From assembly GCA_965202795.1 (NCBI GenBank), contig OZ241848.1, positions 1,922,001-1,986,000 of the forward strand: a stretch of DNA of 64,000 bases, in the 5' to 3' direction. Shown here one piece after another: positions 1-8,637 of this stretch (the stretch's first letter is position 1; the number at the start of each line of letters is the position of its first letter). This stretch comes from JACOND01 sp965202795. Lineage in GTDB: Bacteria > Bdellovibrionota > Bdellovibrionia > Bdellovibrionales > UBA1609. A model generated the notes under the pieces. That model had not been told where the DNA came from and searched no databases. It worked only from the letters and a program-made list of their open reading frames with translations. A program made the translations under genes and the position numbers.

Positions 1-363
1 CATGCCATGCCAGCCGGCGCAGAGGAACACAGTTCCAAGGGACATCAGGCCGCGCTCCTTTAAAACATTCATCAGCCAGATTTTGGATTTCAGCTGGCCA
101 TGGGAGCTGAAAGCCTCAATGCCGCTGGAGATTTCCTCCCGGCTGGCGGCAAAATATTTTGATCGGAAAACCCGCTTCAGCCCCTCTGAATAGCTGAGCA
201 GAACATTCAGGGCAAAGGCCGGCTCATCTCCAGCCCGCTGAGCCGCGCGCGGGGCGCGGGCTTCAGGATTCAAAATGCCGGCCGCAAAAGCCTCCGCCGG
301 CTCAAGCTCCTTGAGAGCAGCGGCGAGACGGCAAAAAGATTCCAGCAGGCGGTTAAAGTCCAC
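1..363 (-). CDS. Partial protein, N-terminal 121 residues, function unknown
   Basis: An open frame runs from a GTG at 363 off the left edge, with no stop in 121 codons. A strong Shine-Dalgarno (GGAGGGGGG) lies three bases before the GTG, which fixes the start. The protein is alpha-helical in look, and its last visible part (LKSKIWLMNVL then GTVFLCAGWHG) resembles the loop before a Rossmann-type SAM methyltransferase core, where a Trp-His-Gly turn would follow a beta strand. That assignment is weak because the core lies outside the window. Codon use is like the neighbours. The gene is transcribed leftward, away from msrAB, which points the same way. Confidence 0.6.
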   Translation of the reverse strand, partial: MDFNRLLESFCRLAAALKELEPAEAFAAGILNPEARAPRAAQRAGDEPAFALNVLLSYSEGLKRVFRSKYFAASREEISSGIEAFSSHGQLKSKIWLMNVLKERGLMSLGTVFLCAGWHGM

Positions 364-679
364 TTGCCCCCCTCCCCCCGGCGGGAGCGGCGGAAATTTT
401 AAACAAATTCTCCAGCAAAGAGGACGGCGCGCCGCAGCTTCCTAAAGCTCTGGCGGGCTTATGGCAGAGAAATACAGTTTGAGCTTGAGCGCTTTCAGGC
501 TGAAAATCAGGCTTTTCGCCTCTGGCTGGCATTTTTCTCATAAAGAAATATAGCGCTGCCGCGCGCGGGGCTTATTATTTTCAGGGAAAAATAAATTTCT
601 TTTATAAAATTTTAGGTTTTTTTCGGGGTTTAATCTTTCGGGGCTTAATTCCCCGCAGCCGGCTGCCGGGGCGCGCCTG
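364..679. other. Intergenic region, 316 bp
   Basis: I see no convincing gene. A 62-codon leftward frame (541-353) overlaps the start of the partial gene but has no ribosome binding site and no recognisable content. The stretch 570-650 is A/T-rich. Confidence 0.5.
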
Positions 680-2323
680 TTATTTAAACACAGCGGCAAA
701 CTCCCCATAGCCCTCTTTTTGCAGCTCTCGCGCGGGGATAAACCTGAGAGCCGCGGAATTGACGCAGTATCTCAGCCCCTTTGGAGGCGGGCCGTCCGCA
801 AACACATGGCCTAAGTGAGAGTCCCCATGCCGGGAGCGGATCTCCGTCCGCCGGGAAAGGAGCTTTCTGTCCTCTTTTTCTACAATATTTTCCGGGCTGA
901 GCGGCTCTGTAAAAGAAGGCCAGCCGGTTTTGGAGTCATATTTGCTCAGCGAGCTGAACAAAGGCTCGCCGGAGACAATATCCACATAAATCCCCGGCTT
1001 GCTGCTGTCCCAGTAAAGGTTTTGAAAGGGCGGCTCTGTCCCATCCTCCTGCGTCACCCGGTATTGAAGAGGCGTGAGCCGCCGCTTTATTTCCGCGGCG
1101 GAGGGCTTTTTGTCCAGCCGCCCTCTTCTTGATGGCTCTTGGAGTTTTTTGCGGGGCAAAAATTCGGCATTTGCGGATTGAGAGCCTGCTGCCCCCGCCT
1201 GCGGCGGCCCTGCTTTAGGGGCCGCGCCCTCTTTGGGATCCGCAGCCTTTATCCGCCCCTCAGGCTGAGACTGGTTTTTTTCGCCTTCCCCAGCGGATTT
1301 CCGCTCATCTTTTGCTGTTTCGCCGGCGGCCGGCTTTAAATCCGGCGCGGGCCGAAAGCCCTTAACCCCGCCCCAGGTTTTTTGCAAAAACTGATCCCGC
1401 CCCGACCGGGCGCGGTAGTATTTGTATTTCATGCTGCTGATCAGGCTCTTTTTGTAATAATCCTGATGATACTCCTCCGCGCGATAGAAGGTTTCAAAAG
1501 GGCGAATGGGGGTGACAATTTTGTCTTTGAAGGGGCCTTTGTCCTGAAGCTCCGCCCGCGAGGCCAAAGCCTCGGCCTTTTGGGCTCCGCTGTGATAAAA
1601 AATGGCTGTGGCGTATTGCCGGCCCCTGTCCACAAACTGGCCATGGCTGTCCGTGGGGTTGATTTTCCTCCAAAAGGCGTCCAGCAGGCGGCGGTAAGGA
1701 AGCTTCTCTGGATCAAAAGTGATTTGAACCGCTTCCAAGTGGCTGGTGGCTCCGCTGGAGACATCTTTGTAAGTTGGAGAAAGCTCCTGGCCTCCAGTGT
1801 ATCCTGAGATGACTTTATGGACGCCGGCCAGCTTTTCCAGGTCAGCCTCCATGCACCAAAAGCAGCCGCCCGCAAAAGTGGCGGTTTCCAAAGCCGGCTC
1901 CGGCCCGCTGCCGCTTTTTGCGTTTGATCCGCCCCTGGCGGCGGGAGAGCTTTTTGACAGAGGGGAGGCGGCGGGCTTAAGGCTCTCTGATTTTTCCGGC
2001 GCGGGCGGATGCCCCCCCGCGGCGGCGGCTGTTTGGCTTTGACCGGACATAAGCATTCCTCTTCTGGTTTTTTTGGCTGTCTGCCGTGTCTCCGTCTGAG
2101 CTTTTTTTAGAGCCGCCCTCCAAGGCGCATTCGCTGCTATAAGAAGCCCCTGTTTGTATCCGGCAAAATCCGGCTTATGCCGCGCCCCGCCGCCAGCCTC
2201 ATGCGCAGGCTTCGGGGGCCTTTCCGCGGGGCGGCCGGCCTGCGCCAGGGCGCCCCCCGCCTGAAAGACAAAGCCAAAAACCGGCGCCGCGCAAAAAAAA
2301 ACCGCAGCCTGAACAGCCCTCAT
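680..2323 (-). CDS. msrAB: Exported bifunctional peptide methionine sulfoxide reductase MsrA-MsrB
   Basis: Repairs oxidised methionine in proteins: MsrA acts on the S-sulfoxide, MsrB on the R-sulfoxide. Residues 1-28 are a likely signal peptide, so it should act outside the cytoplasm. Residues 30-145 are a low-complexity linker. The MsrA domain starts near 147 with the catalytic GGCFWC (Cys 154) and continues through the family motifs SGYTGG, HxEAVQ and the EEYHQDYY segment. A second Ala/Pro/Lys linker leads to the MsrB domain (about 410-547) with GIYVDIVSGEPLF, KTGWPSF, DSHLGHVF and the catalytic RYCVNSAALRF. The paired zinc-binding CxxC motifs of some MsrB proteins are absent, as in many fusions. 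The protein is longer than the usual 300-350 residue fusions because of the linkers. Confidence 0.95.
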   Translation of the reverse strand: MRAVQAAVFFCAAPVFGFVFQAGGALAQAGRPAERPPKPAHEAGGGARHKPDFAGYKQGLLIAANAPWRAALKKAQTETRQTAKKTRRGMLMSGQSQTAAAAGGHPPAPEKSESLKPAASPLSKSSPAARGGSNAKSGSGPEPALETATFAGGCFWCMEADLEKLAGVHKVISGYTGGQELSPTYKDVSSGATSHLEAVQITFDPEKLPYRRLLDAFWRKINPTDSHGQFVDRGRQYATAIFYHSGAQKAEALASRAELQDKGPFKDKIVTPIRPFETFYRAEEYHQDYYKKSLISSMKYKYYRARSGRDQFLQKTWGGVKGFRPAPDLKPAAGETAKDERKSAGEGEKNQSQPEGRIKAADPKEGAAPKAGPPQAGAAGSQSANAEFLPRKKLQEPSRRGRLDKKPSAAEIKRRLTPLQYRVTQEDGTEPPFQNLYWDSSKPGIYVDIVSGEPLFSSLSKYDSKTGWPSFTEPLSPENIVEKEDRKLLSRRTEIRSRHGDSHLGHVFADGPPPKGLRYCVNSAALRFIPARELQKEGYGEFAAVFK

Positions 2324-2753
2324 GATTGTATCACATGCTCCAGATAAAAATTTATGCCAGTTATGCCTGACATCTTTAGCTTAACATCTTTTTTTCTAAA
2401 AAGGGGGCAAAATCCCGCTGCAGAGCTTTTTTTTGAGGAATTTTGTCCAGGCGCCTATTGAAAAGCGCAGAGTCTAAAACTTGAGTTCTTTGGATTTATG
2501 CTGGTTTTGTTTGAATTTTCCTGGGTTTTCTTTTATAAAGATCCATGAAAACTCAAATGTGATCAGCATAACTCCCCGCAGCCTGCTGCGGAGAGGCTTC
2601 ATGGACGGGCCGGCGGAGGCAGTCTTGAGCCGCCCCCCCCCTTTATGCTCCGCGCGCCTTCCTGAAGGCATTTTTGCCCATGCCTCTTGACAGCTTTGAG
2701 GGGAACAGCTTAAGCAATAATCAAACAAGGGGAGGGGGCGGCCCGCTGTTTTT
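2324..2753. other. Intergenic region with an imperfect palindrome
   Basis: No supported gene in 430 bp. At about 2496-2571 two arms of 25 nt face each other (TTATGCTGG ... / ... GATCAGCATAA, 19 of 25 pairs) around a 24-nt spacer. A hairpin with arms near CCGCAGC/GCTGCGG follows at 2576-2595. One arm of the palindrome recurs at 47475-47506. A 84-codon leftward frame over this area is not credible. Confidence 0.45.
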
Positions 2754-4868
2754 ATGAGTTTTCAAGCCAAACCTCTCAAATCAAATCAGGGCGCAAAGGG
2801 CGCGGCGCCGGCGCTCTTCCAAAAATTATGGCTTTTGAGCGCGGACAGCTATCTTAAGGCCCTGTTCCCGGAAGAGCTGAAACGATCAAAGCCCCCGGGG
2901 CCGGCGCTTTGCGGCTCCAAAAGCCGATTTGACTTTAAAAGAAGCATGAAAAAGGCCCTGTCAGCCGGCGCGGCGGGGCTTGTTTTTCCTGAAGATTTTT
3001 TGGGCCGCAAAGATCTGAAGTTTTTTGTCCATTTAGCTCTTGGGGCGGGGCTGGCGCCGGTTTTTCAGATTTCCGCCCGCCGGCTTGAGGCTGAAAAGAG
3101 CCTGCTGAAAGAGCTGCTGCTTTTGACCAAAAGCCTTCAGCTTCAGGAGGGCGGGCGCCCTGCGGGATTTTCAGGCAAAAAGGCCCGGCCGCCGGGATCT
3201 GGAAAAGCCGGGGATCTGAAGATGAAGGGTCTTGGCCAGCCTCAAGCCGGCGCCGCGCCGCCGGCCCATGCTGCCGGCGCCATGATCAATGTTTTGTTTG
3301 AGGACCCCATGGACATCCCCATAGAGGCCCTTAAAAAATTTCCCCCCGCCGCCTGCCTTTTCACCTGCATCGTCACAAAAAAAAACAGAAAGGCGAACGC
3401 GCAAAAAATCTTGTTTCAGCGGCTTGCCTCTTTGGGGGCGGCGCCTGCCAGCCGGCGCCTTGAGTTTTACTTTCCCTATAAAACAAGCCTGTTTGATCCG
3501 TTTTTGACCCCGAAGCAGGCTTGTCATTTTGCCCGCCGGGCGGGGGCGGGCGGACAGGCCTCGCCAGAGCGGCATTCAGGCGAAACAAAAGGCATAAACC
3601 TCTGCCCCTCTGATATTTATGACTGCCGGATGGGCCCGGACTTAGATCTGGAGCCCCTGCTTCTTCCCTTTGCGGAAAACCGGCTGCCGGGTCCAAAGCG
3701 CGGCGCCAGCCTTCCGGCGGCAGCTGAGCCTCCCGATTCAAAACAAAATGGCGGGCCGGGGGCAGAGCATAAGGCATGGCCTGGAGAAATGAATCCTGAA
3801 GGCTCTGCCGGCAGGCCCTCAGGCGAAAGCTCAGCCCCTGAAAGCCAGAGCCTTGAAGTTTCCATTATTATCCCGTCCTATAACAGCAGGCGCCAGCTTT
3901 TGAGAGCTTTGAAAGCGCTTATGGCCCAGGACTATCCTTCTGAGAAGTTTGAGGTTATTGTTGTGGATGACGGCAGCTCCGACGGAACCCTGACAGCTGT
4001 CAATAAACTCTTGAGCCAGAGCGGCAAAGATAAAAACTGGTCGGTTTTCCGCTTTCCAAGGGTTTTTCCAAAGTCTGAAAAAGGCGGCTTCGGCGCCGCC
4101 GGCTTCCGCGCCGGCATCGCCCGCAATCTGGGCGCAAAGCATGCCAGGGGAAAAATCCTGGCCTTTTTGGACTCGGACATTCTGGCGCCGCCCCATTATT
4201 TAAAGGCCTTGCGGCAGGAGCACAAGCTCGCGGACGCCGTGATGCTGAAAAGATATCATCTGAAGCCCAAAGCCCCTGTCTCTCTGTTTGATACATGGGA
4301 GCAGGGCCGCAGCCCCTCCGGCCCTGCTGAAAACCCAGAATTCGTCCGGCAGGGCAGGGGAGACAGCAGCGGCTGGGAGGCCTCCTCTGCAAACAAAGCC
4401 GAAGAGCTTCATAAAAAGATAGAGCCTTATCTGAGCATTGAGGACAAAAGCTATTGGGGCCGGTTTTACGAAACAGGCTTTTCAAAAGCCAAAGCCCCAT
4501 GGAAATATGTCTGCAGCTATGGCTTTTCGCTTTCCAGACAGGATTTTATGGAGGCCGGCCGCTTTGGCAGGGTGTTTGCCTTTTACGGCTTTGAGGACAC
4601 AGACCTGGGCTACCGGCTGTGGAAAGCCGGAAAGCGCCTCCGGCTCAGCGGTTTGAAGGTCTATCATCAGCCTCCAGAGAAAAAAGCGCGCCGCAGCGGG
4701 TTTTTCTCCCGCCATAAAGCGCTGTCCCGAACGGCAAAGATATTTTTTTACAGGCATCTGGATCCGGAGATTTACAGAGAGCTGAAAACCTACATGAGGC
4801 AGGAGCGGGGGATTTTTTATTTTTTGCCGCCCGCTTTTTTAAAAAGGCATGCTTCAAGGAGTCCATAA
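2754..4868 (+). CDS. Family 2 glycosyltransferase with a large uncharacterised N-terminal region
   Basis: Residues from about 366 form a GT-A glycosyltransferase family 2 domain: SIIIPSYNSRRQLLRAL, VIVVDDGSSDGT, the ARGKILAFLDSDI strand with the metal-binding DSD, and a C-terminal part with GFEDTDLGYRLW typical of the acceptor-side ED motif. It should transfer a sugar from a nucleotide donor onto a cell-envelope glycan, working at the cytoplasmic face. The first 360 residues are not recognised. They contain alternating strand-helix stretches (for example AGAAGLVFPEDFLG and MINVLFEDPMDIP) that could be a degenerate TIM-barrel-like fold, but no cofactor motif is seen. The stop codon overlaps the next ATG (TAATG), so translation is probably coupled to fadE. 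Confidence 0.85.
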   Translation: MSFQAKPLKSNQGAKGAAPALFQKLWLLSADSYLKALFPEELKRSKPPGPALCGSKSRFDFKRSMKKALSAGAAGLVFPEDFLGRKDLKFFVHLALGAGLAPVFQISARRLEAEKSLLKELLLLTKSLQLQEGGRPAGFSGKKARPPGSGKAGDLKMKGLGQPQAGAAPPAHAAGAMINVLFEDPMDIPIEALKKFPPAACLFTCIVTKKNRKANAQKILFQRLASLGAAPASRRLEFYFPYKTSLFDPFLTPKQACHFARRAGAGGQASPERHSGETKGINLCPSDIYDCRMGPDLDLEPLLLPFAENRLPGPKRGASLPAAAEPPDSKQNGGPGAEHKAWPGEMNPEGSAGRPSGESSAPESQSLEVSIIIPSYNSRRQLLRALKALMAQDYPSEKFEVIVVDDGSSDGTLTAVNKLLSQSGKDKNWSVFRFPRVFPKSEKGGFGAAGFRAGIARNLGAKHARGKILAFLDSDILAPPHYLKALRQEHKLADAVMLKRYHLKPKAPVSLFDTWEQGRSPSGPAENPEFVRQGRGDSSGWEASSANKAEELHKKIEPYLSIEDKSYWGRFYETGFSKAKAPWKYVCSYGFSLSRQDFMEAGRFGRVFAFYGFEDTDLGYRLWKAGKRLRLSGLKVYHQPPEKKARRSGFFSRHKALSRTAKIFFYRHLDPEIYRELKTYMRQERGIFYFLPPAFLKRHASRSP

Positions 4869-7648
4869 TGCCTGGCTTTTTATCCAGACAGGCAGCTGAG
4901 CGGGCCGCGCGGCGGTTTTTTCAGCCGCGGATTTATCTGCCGGCAGCTTTTTTGATTTTGCTGTCTGCCGCCGGGGCGCTTTTTGCAGAAGCCATCCCTT
5001 TTTTCTGGCTGTTTGCCGCGCCGGCTGCGCTTCTGCTTTGTTTTGAGGCGCCGCTTTGGCTGTGGGCCGCCGCCGCGCTCTCCCTTTCCATTCTCCATGG
5101 AGAGATTTATTTTTGGCCCGGACAGCTGGAGTCTGCCAGTCCGCAAACCCTCTGGCCGGAAAGCTTAAGGCATCTTCGGCTTTTTGCCCTGACGGCCTTT
5201 GCTTATGGCGCTTTGGCCCTGGCCCGGCCTTATTTGATTTCCCTTCCTCTCTGTCTGGCGCTCAGAGCTTGTTTATTGGGACGGCCTGGCAGCCGCTCCC
5301 GCGCCTGTTTCGATGGCCGGGCTGGCAGCCGCTCCCCAGCCGCTGCGGAAACAGAGGCCTTGGAGGCGGGCGGCGCATGGATTGAAAGCGAGTTTTTTAA
5401 AAGCCGCCCTGATTTTCAAAAAATTTTTTCTCAGAGCTTTTGCCGGCCGGGCGGATTTTCGGCCCCCGGCCAAAACCGATCCATGACAGAAGATGAGCGG
5501 GCGTTTTTCCGCAAAGAGGCTTCTGAGCTTTGCGGCCTTTCAAGCGAATGGGAAATCATCAGAACAAAACAGTTTCCAGAGTCCATTATAGAGGCTCTGA
5601 AGGCTGGAGGGTTTTGGGGCATGATCATTCCAAAAAAATACGGCGGGCGGGGTGTTTCGCCTCTGGCTCATGCCAGAGTGATTGAAAAAATCGCCTCTGC
5701 CAATCTGCCGGCGGCGGTTGTGGCCATGGTTCCCAGCTCCCTTGGGCCGGCGGAGCTGATTCTCCGCTATGGGACCGCCTGGCAAAAAAACAAATACCTG
5801 AAAAGGCTGGCCTCAGGCAGCGAGATTCCCTGTTTTGGCCTCACAGAGGATCAGGCGGGGAGCGATGCCGGAGCCATCTCCTCAGACGGGGTTTTGTTTC
5901 GCGGCGGGGATGGCCGCCTGAAGCTCCGCCTTAACTGGCGCAAACGATGGATCACCCTGGCGCCAAAAGCCACTCTTATAGGGCTGGCCTTTCAGCTGAA
6001 AGATCCGGATGGCCTTCTTCCCGAAGAGGCCATTGCCCAAGGCGCCGGAGCGGGAATCACCTGCGCGCTGGTCCCGGCCGGCCTGCCGGGAGTTGAGGCC
6101 GGGCGCTATCATGATTCCTCAGGCATCCCCTTTTTTAACGGCCCCATGCTGGGGAAAGATGTGATCTTGGATGCGGAAAAGGCCATCATTGGCGGCCTGC
6201 CGCGGGCCGGGCGGGGCTGGAAAATGCTGATGGAGAGCCTGGCTGCGGGCCGGGCGGTTTCCATCCCCTCGCTTTGCATCGGGTGCGCGGGAAGAATCTC
6301 CCGCCTGACAAGCGCCCATGCCGCTTTCCGGGAGCAGTTTGGCCGCCCCATTGGAGATTTTGAGGGCCTTCAGGAGCCTCTGGCCCGAATCGCCGGCTTT
6401 CTCTATTTGATGAAAGCGGCCCAGGATATGACCCTCAGCGCGCTGAATCAGGGCCTTCGCCCGGCGGCAGCCTCGGCCATCACAAAGTATCAGCTGACAG
6501 AGCTGGCCCGAAAAATATCAGCCGGCGGGATGGACATTATGGGCGGCGCGGGCCTGAGCCTGGGGCCGAAAAACCTCATCAATAATGTCTATAGAGCTTT
6601 GCCCATCACCATTACAGTTGAGGGGGCCAATATCCTCACCCGGACATTTATCATCTATGGACAGGGGCTTTTCCAGGCGCGGCCGGACTTGCGGGAGGGG
6701 GCAAAAGCCCTTAAGGCGGGAGACTTTAAAGCTTTTGACCGCCTGCTCTGGAGCGGGCTTTATCAGGCGCTTTGCGGCGCCTTTCGCTTTGCCGCGCTTT
6801 TTCTGACAAGGGGCCGCGCGTTTGCGCCGGCGGCGGCTTTTCCCCCGGGATTTTTTCAGCCGTCTAAAATATCCAAGGCGGGGATCTCCAAAAAAGAAAG
6901 CCGGCTGATTCAAAAGCTGGCCCGGAGATCAGCCCAAAAGCTGGCCTGGGCTTCGGCGCTGTTTTTCTGCCTCTCCAGCCTGTCTCTTCTTCTGGGGCGA
7001 AGCCTCAAAGTCAGGGGAAGGCTCACAGGCCGCTTTGCCGACATGCTCTCCCACCTGTATATGGCCTCCGCCGCGCTCGCCCGCTGCCAGGCCCGGAGCG
7101 GGGGAGAGCGCCTCGCCGCGGAATGGGCGCTGGCGCGCTGCTTCAGCCAAATCCAAAAGGCCGGGGAGGGGATTGCCGGGAATTTCCCGCTGCCGCCGCC
7201 GCTTTCGCTTTTACGGGCGCCCTTTGCCATGCTCCTGCGCTTAAACCCCTTGAGCCGGCCGCCCTCAGACAAACTGTCTGGGGATCTGGCGCGGGCCTTA
7301 ATAAAAGATGATGATTTTCGGAAAACTCTCCACTCAAACCTCCACTGCCCGCAGGATCCTGAGCATCAAATCCAAAAGCTGGAGCGGGCCCGCGCCATGG
7401 CTTTGCGGACAGAAGCTCCGCGGCGGAAAATCAAACAAGATGTCCGGCGCGGGATTTTGCCAAAAAAAAGAATCTCTGATCTGGCGGACGAGGCCCTGAA
7501 AGCCGGGACTCTCTCACAAAAAGAGCATGAAAGCCTGATCAAGGCCCGCGCCGCCTGCCGGGAGGCCATTCAGACAGATTCGTTTTCAGAAGAGGAGTAT
7601 TTGAATTTAAGGCCGGCGCCGGAGCCTTCTCAGCCGCCGGCCCGCTGA
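4868..7648 (+). CDS. fadE: Acyl-CoA dehydrogenase, FadE type, membrane-anchored
   Basis: First step of beta-oxidation: FAD-dependent conversion of acyl-CoA to trans-2-enoyl-CoA. The N-terminus has three to four hydrophobic helices (residues 25-130), as in E. coli FadE. The catalytic part matches FadE closely: EIPCFGLTEDQAGSDAGA, RWITLAPKATLIGLAFQL, GITCALVPA, AGRGWKMLMESLAAGRAVS, QFGRPIGDFEGLQEPLARIAG and ITVEGANILTR. At 926 residues it exceeds the 814 of E. coli FadE. Part of the excess is residues 134-157, encoded exactly by two copies of the dispersed hairpin repeat inserted in frame. The 3' end overlaps the convergent lipoprotein gene by 19 bp. The start overlaps the stop of the glycosyltransferase. 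Confidence 0.95.
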   Translation: MPGFLSRQAAERAARRFFQPRIYLPAAFLILLSAAGALFAEAIPFFWLFAAPAALLLCFEAPLWLWAAAALSLSILHGEIYFWPGQLESASPQTLWPESLRHLRLFALTAFAYGALALARPYLISLPLCLALRACLLGRPGSRSRACFDGRAGSRSPAAAETEALEAGGAWIESEFFKSRPDFQKIFSQSFCRPGGFSAPGQNRSMTEDERAFFRKEASELCGLSSEWEIIRTKQFPESIIEALKAGGFWGMIIPKKYGGRGVSPLAHARVIEKIASANLPAAVVAMVPSSLGPAELILRYGTAWQKNKYLKRLASGSEIPCFGLTEDQAGSDAGAISSDGVLFRGGDGRLKLRLNWRKRWITLAPKATLIGLAFQLKDPDGLLPEEAIAQGAGAGITCALVPAGLPGVEAGRYHDSSGIPFFNGPMLGKDVILDAEKAIIGGLPRAGRGWKMLMESLAAGRAVSIPSLCIGCAGRISRLTSAHAAFREQFGRPIGDFEGLQEPLARIAGFLYLMKAAQDMTLSALNQGLRPAAASAITKYQLTELARKISAGGMDIMGGAGLSLGPKNLINNVYRALPITITVEGANILTRTFIIYGQGLFQARPDLREGAKALKAGDFKAFDRLLWSGLYQALCGAFRFAALFLTRGRAFAPAAAFPPGFFQPSKISKAGISKKESRLIQKLARRSAQKLAWASALFFCLSSLSLLLGRSLKVRGRLTGRFADMLSHLYMASAALARCQARSGGERLAAEWALARCFSQIQKAGEGIAGNFPLPPPLSLLRAPFAMLLRLNPLSRPPSDKLSGDLARALIKDDDFRKTLHSNLHCPQDPEHQIQKLERARAMALRTEAPRRKIKQDVRRGILPKKRISDLADEALKAGTLSQKEHESLIKARAACREAIQTDSFSEEEYLNLRPAPEPSQPPAR
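5267..5336 (-). repeat. Two hairpin-repeat copies inside fadE
   Basis: Two adjacent copies of the dispersed element (about 5267-5301 and 5303-5336), in reverse orientation relative to the AAACAGGC tail. They are read in frame as LLGRPGSRS and ACFDGRAGSRS between the membrane helices and the catalytic domain of FadE. Confidence 0.8.
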
Positions 7649-8637
7649 AAAATATGCCTGGCCAGATCAGGGGCCTCCGCCGCGCTTTCGCAAAAAAGCC
7701 GCAGCTCGGCGTTTTGCCTTTCGGAAAGCGCGGCGGCCAAAGGGCGGCTTGCGGATCTTCGGGAAAGCAGAAAAATAAAATGGGTTTTTTTGCCGCTGAG
7801 AAAGCCGCTCCATTCCTCAGGAGTGTAATGGGGGAAGGGGCTGGCGCTCATGATCACCGCAAAAGTTTTTGATTTTTTGCGGAAAAACCCATGCTCGTTT
7901 TTTTTCAAAAGCTTGTTCAGGCCGCCAAGAGGGTCATCATTGAGCCTGTGGCTGAGAGACAGCCGCGGGGCGTCATAGGGATTGGATCTGCTGGGAGTGG
8001 CCCGGCCCTGTTTAGGCTCAAGCGGAAATCCATGGATGTCAGCATAGCGGTAAGGGGTTATTGTCTCATAAAATATGTCTTTTTCCTCCTCTTCCGCATA
8101 CCTGCCGCGCTTCAGGACATAGTTAGGCTCATGAGTCAGCATCAAAGGGAGAATCAGGATGGTTTTCATAAAATATCCAAAACCGCCTGTTTGGTTTTTA
8201 TCCACTTTATAGCCATCTTTTTCCATGGCAAACAGCTTTGGATTTTCGGAAAAAAGGGAAAAAGAAACCTGCCAGTCTTTTTTTCCGAGATGCTTTAAAA
8301 AGCCATCGTCCCGGACTGACTGGCCAAAGCGCTGGAGGCAGGCCCCCAGCGCCTTGTCCCCATCGAATCTGTCTATATAAAAAAGGATGTCGATGCGCTT
8401 TGCCTGCGGGGAGGGCCTTTCAGAAAAATCTTCGGGCAGGCTGTCCCGGCCGGCTCCGCGGCCCCGGCCGCCCCAGCTGTCTCTGCCGCCTCTGTCTCCG
8501 CGGCCGGCGCCGGGCCGCCTTTTCCCTTTGAAGCTTTCCTCCTCATCGGGGCCTCCGCAGGCCGAAAGCCCCATCATCAGGGAGGAAAGCAGAACAGGCA
8601 GCAGCGCATGGCTTAAGGCGGACGGCTTATTCTTCAT
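7630..8637 (-). CDS. Lipoprotein with VWA-like domain (small paralogue)
   Basis: An exported lipoprotein: the signal peptide ends in the lipobox LSAC (Cys 27). I chose the ATG at 8637 because it overlaps the stop of the upstream paralogue by 11 bp and starts MKNKPSAL; a longer frame to 8664 exists. After a Gly/Arg-rich linker comes RIDILFYIDRFDGD, which looks like the first strand and metal loop of a von Willebrand A domain, but the DxSxS metal site is degenerate. The rest (QRFGQSV, DWQVSFSLFSE, KTFAVIMSASPF, THFIFLLSRRSAS) follows the same order as the upstream gene, to which it is clearly related. Likely a cell-surface or periplasmic binding protein; no function can be assigned. Confidence 0.8.
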   Translation of the reverse strand: MKNKPSALSHALLPVLLSSLMMGLSACGGPDEEESFKGKRRPGAGRGDRGGRDSWGGRGRGAGRDSLPEDFSERPSPQAKRIDILFYIDRFDGDKALGACLQRFGQSVRDDGFLKHLGKKDWQVSFSLFSENPKLFAMEKDGYKVDKNQTGGFGYFMKTILILPLMLTHEPNYVLKRGRYAEEEEKDIFYETITPYRYADIHGFPLEPKQGRATPSRSNPYDAPRLSLSHRLNDDPLGGLNKLLKKNEHGFFRKKSKTFAVIMSASPFPHYTPEEWSGFLSGKKTHFIFLLSRRSASRPLAAALSERQNAELRLFCESAAEAPDLARHIFQRAGG

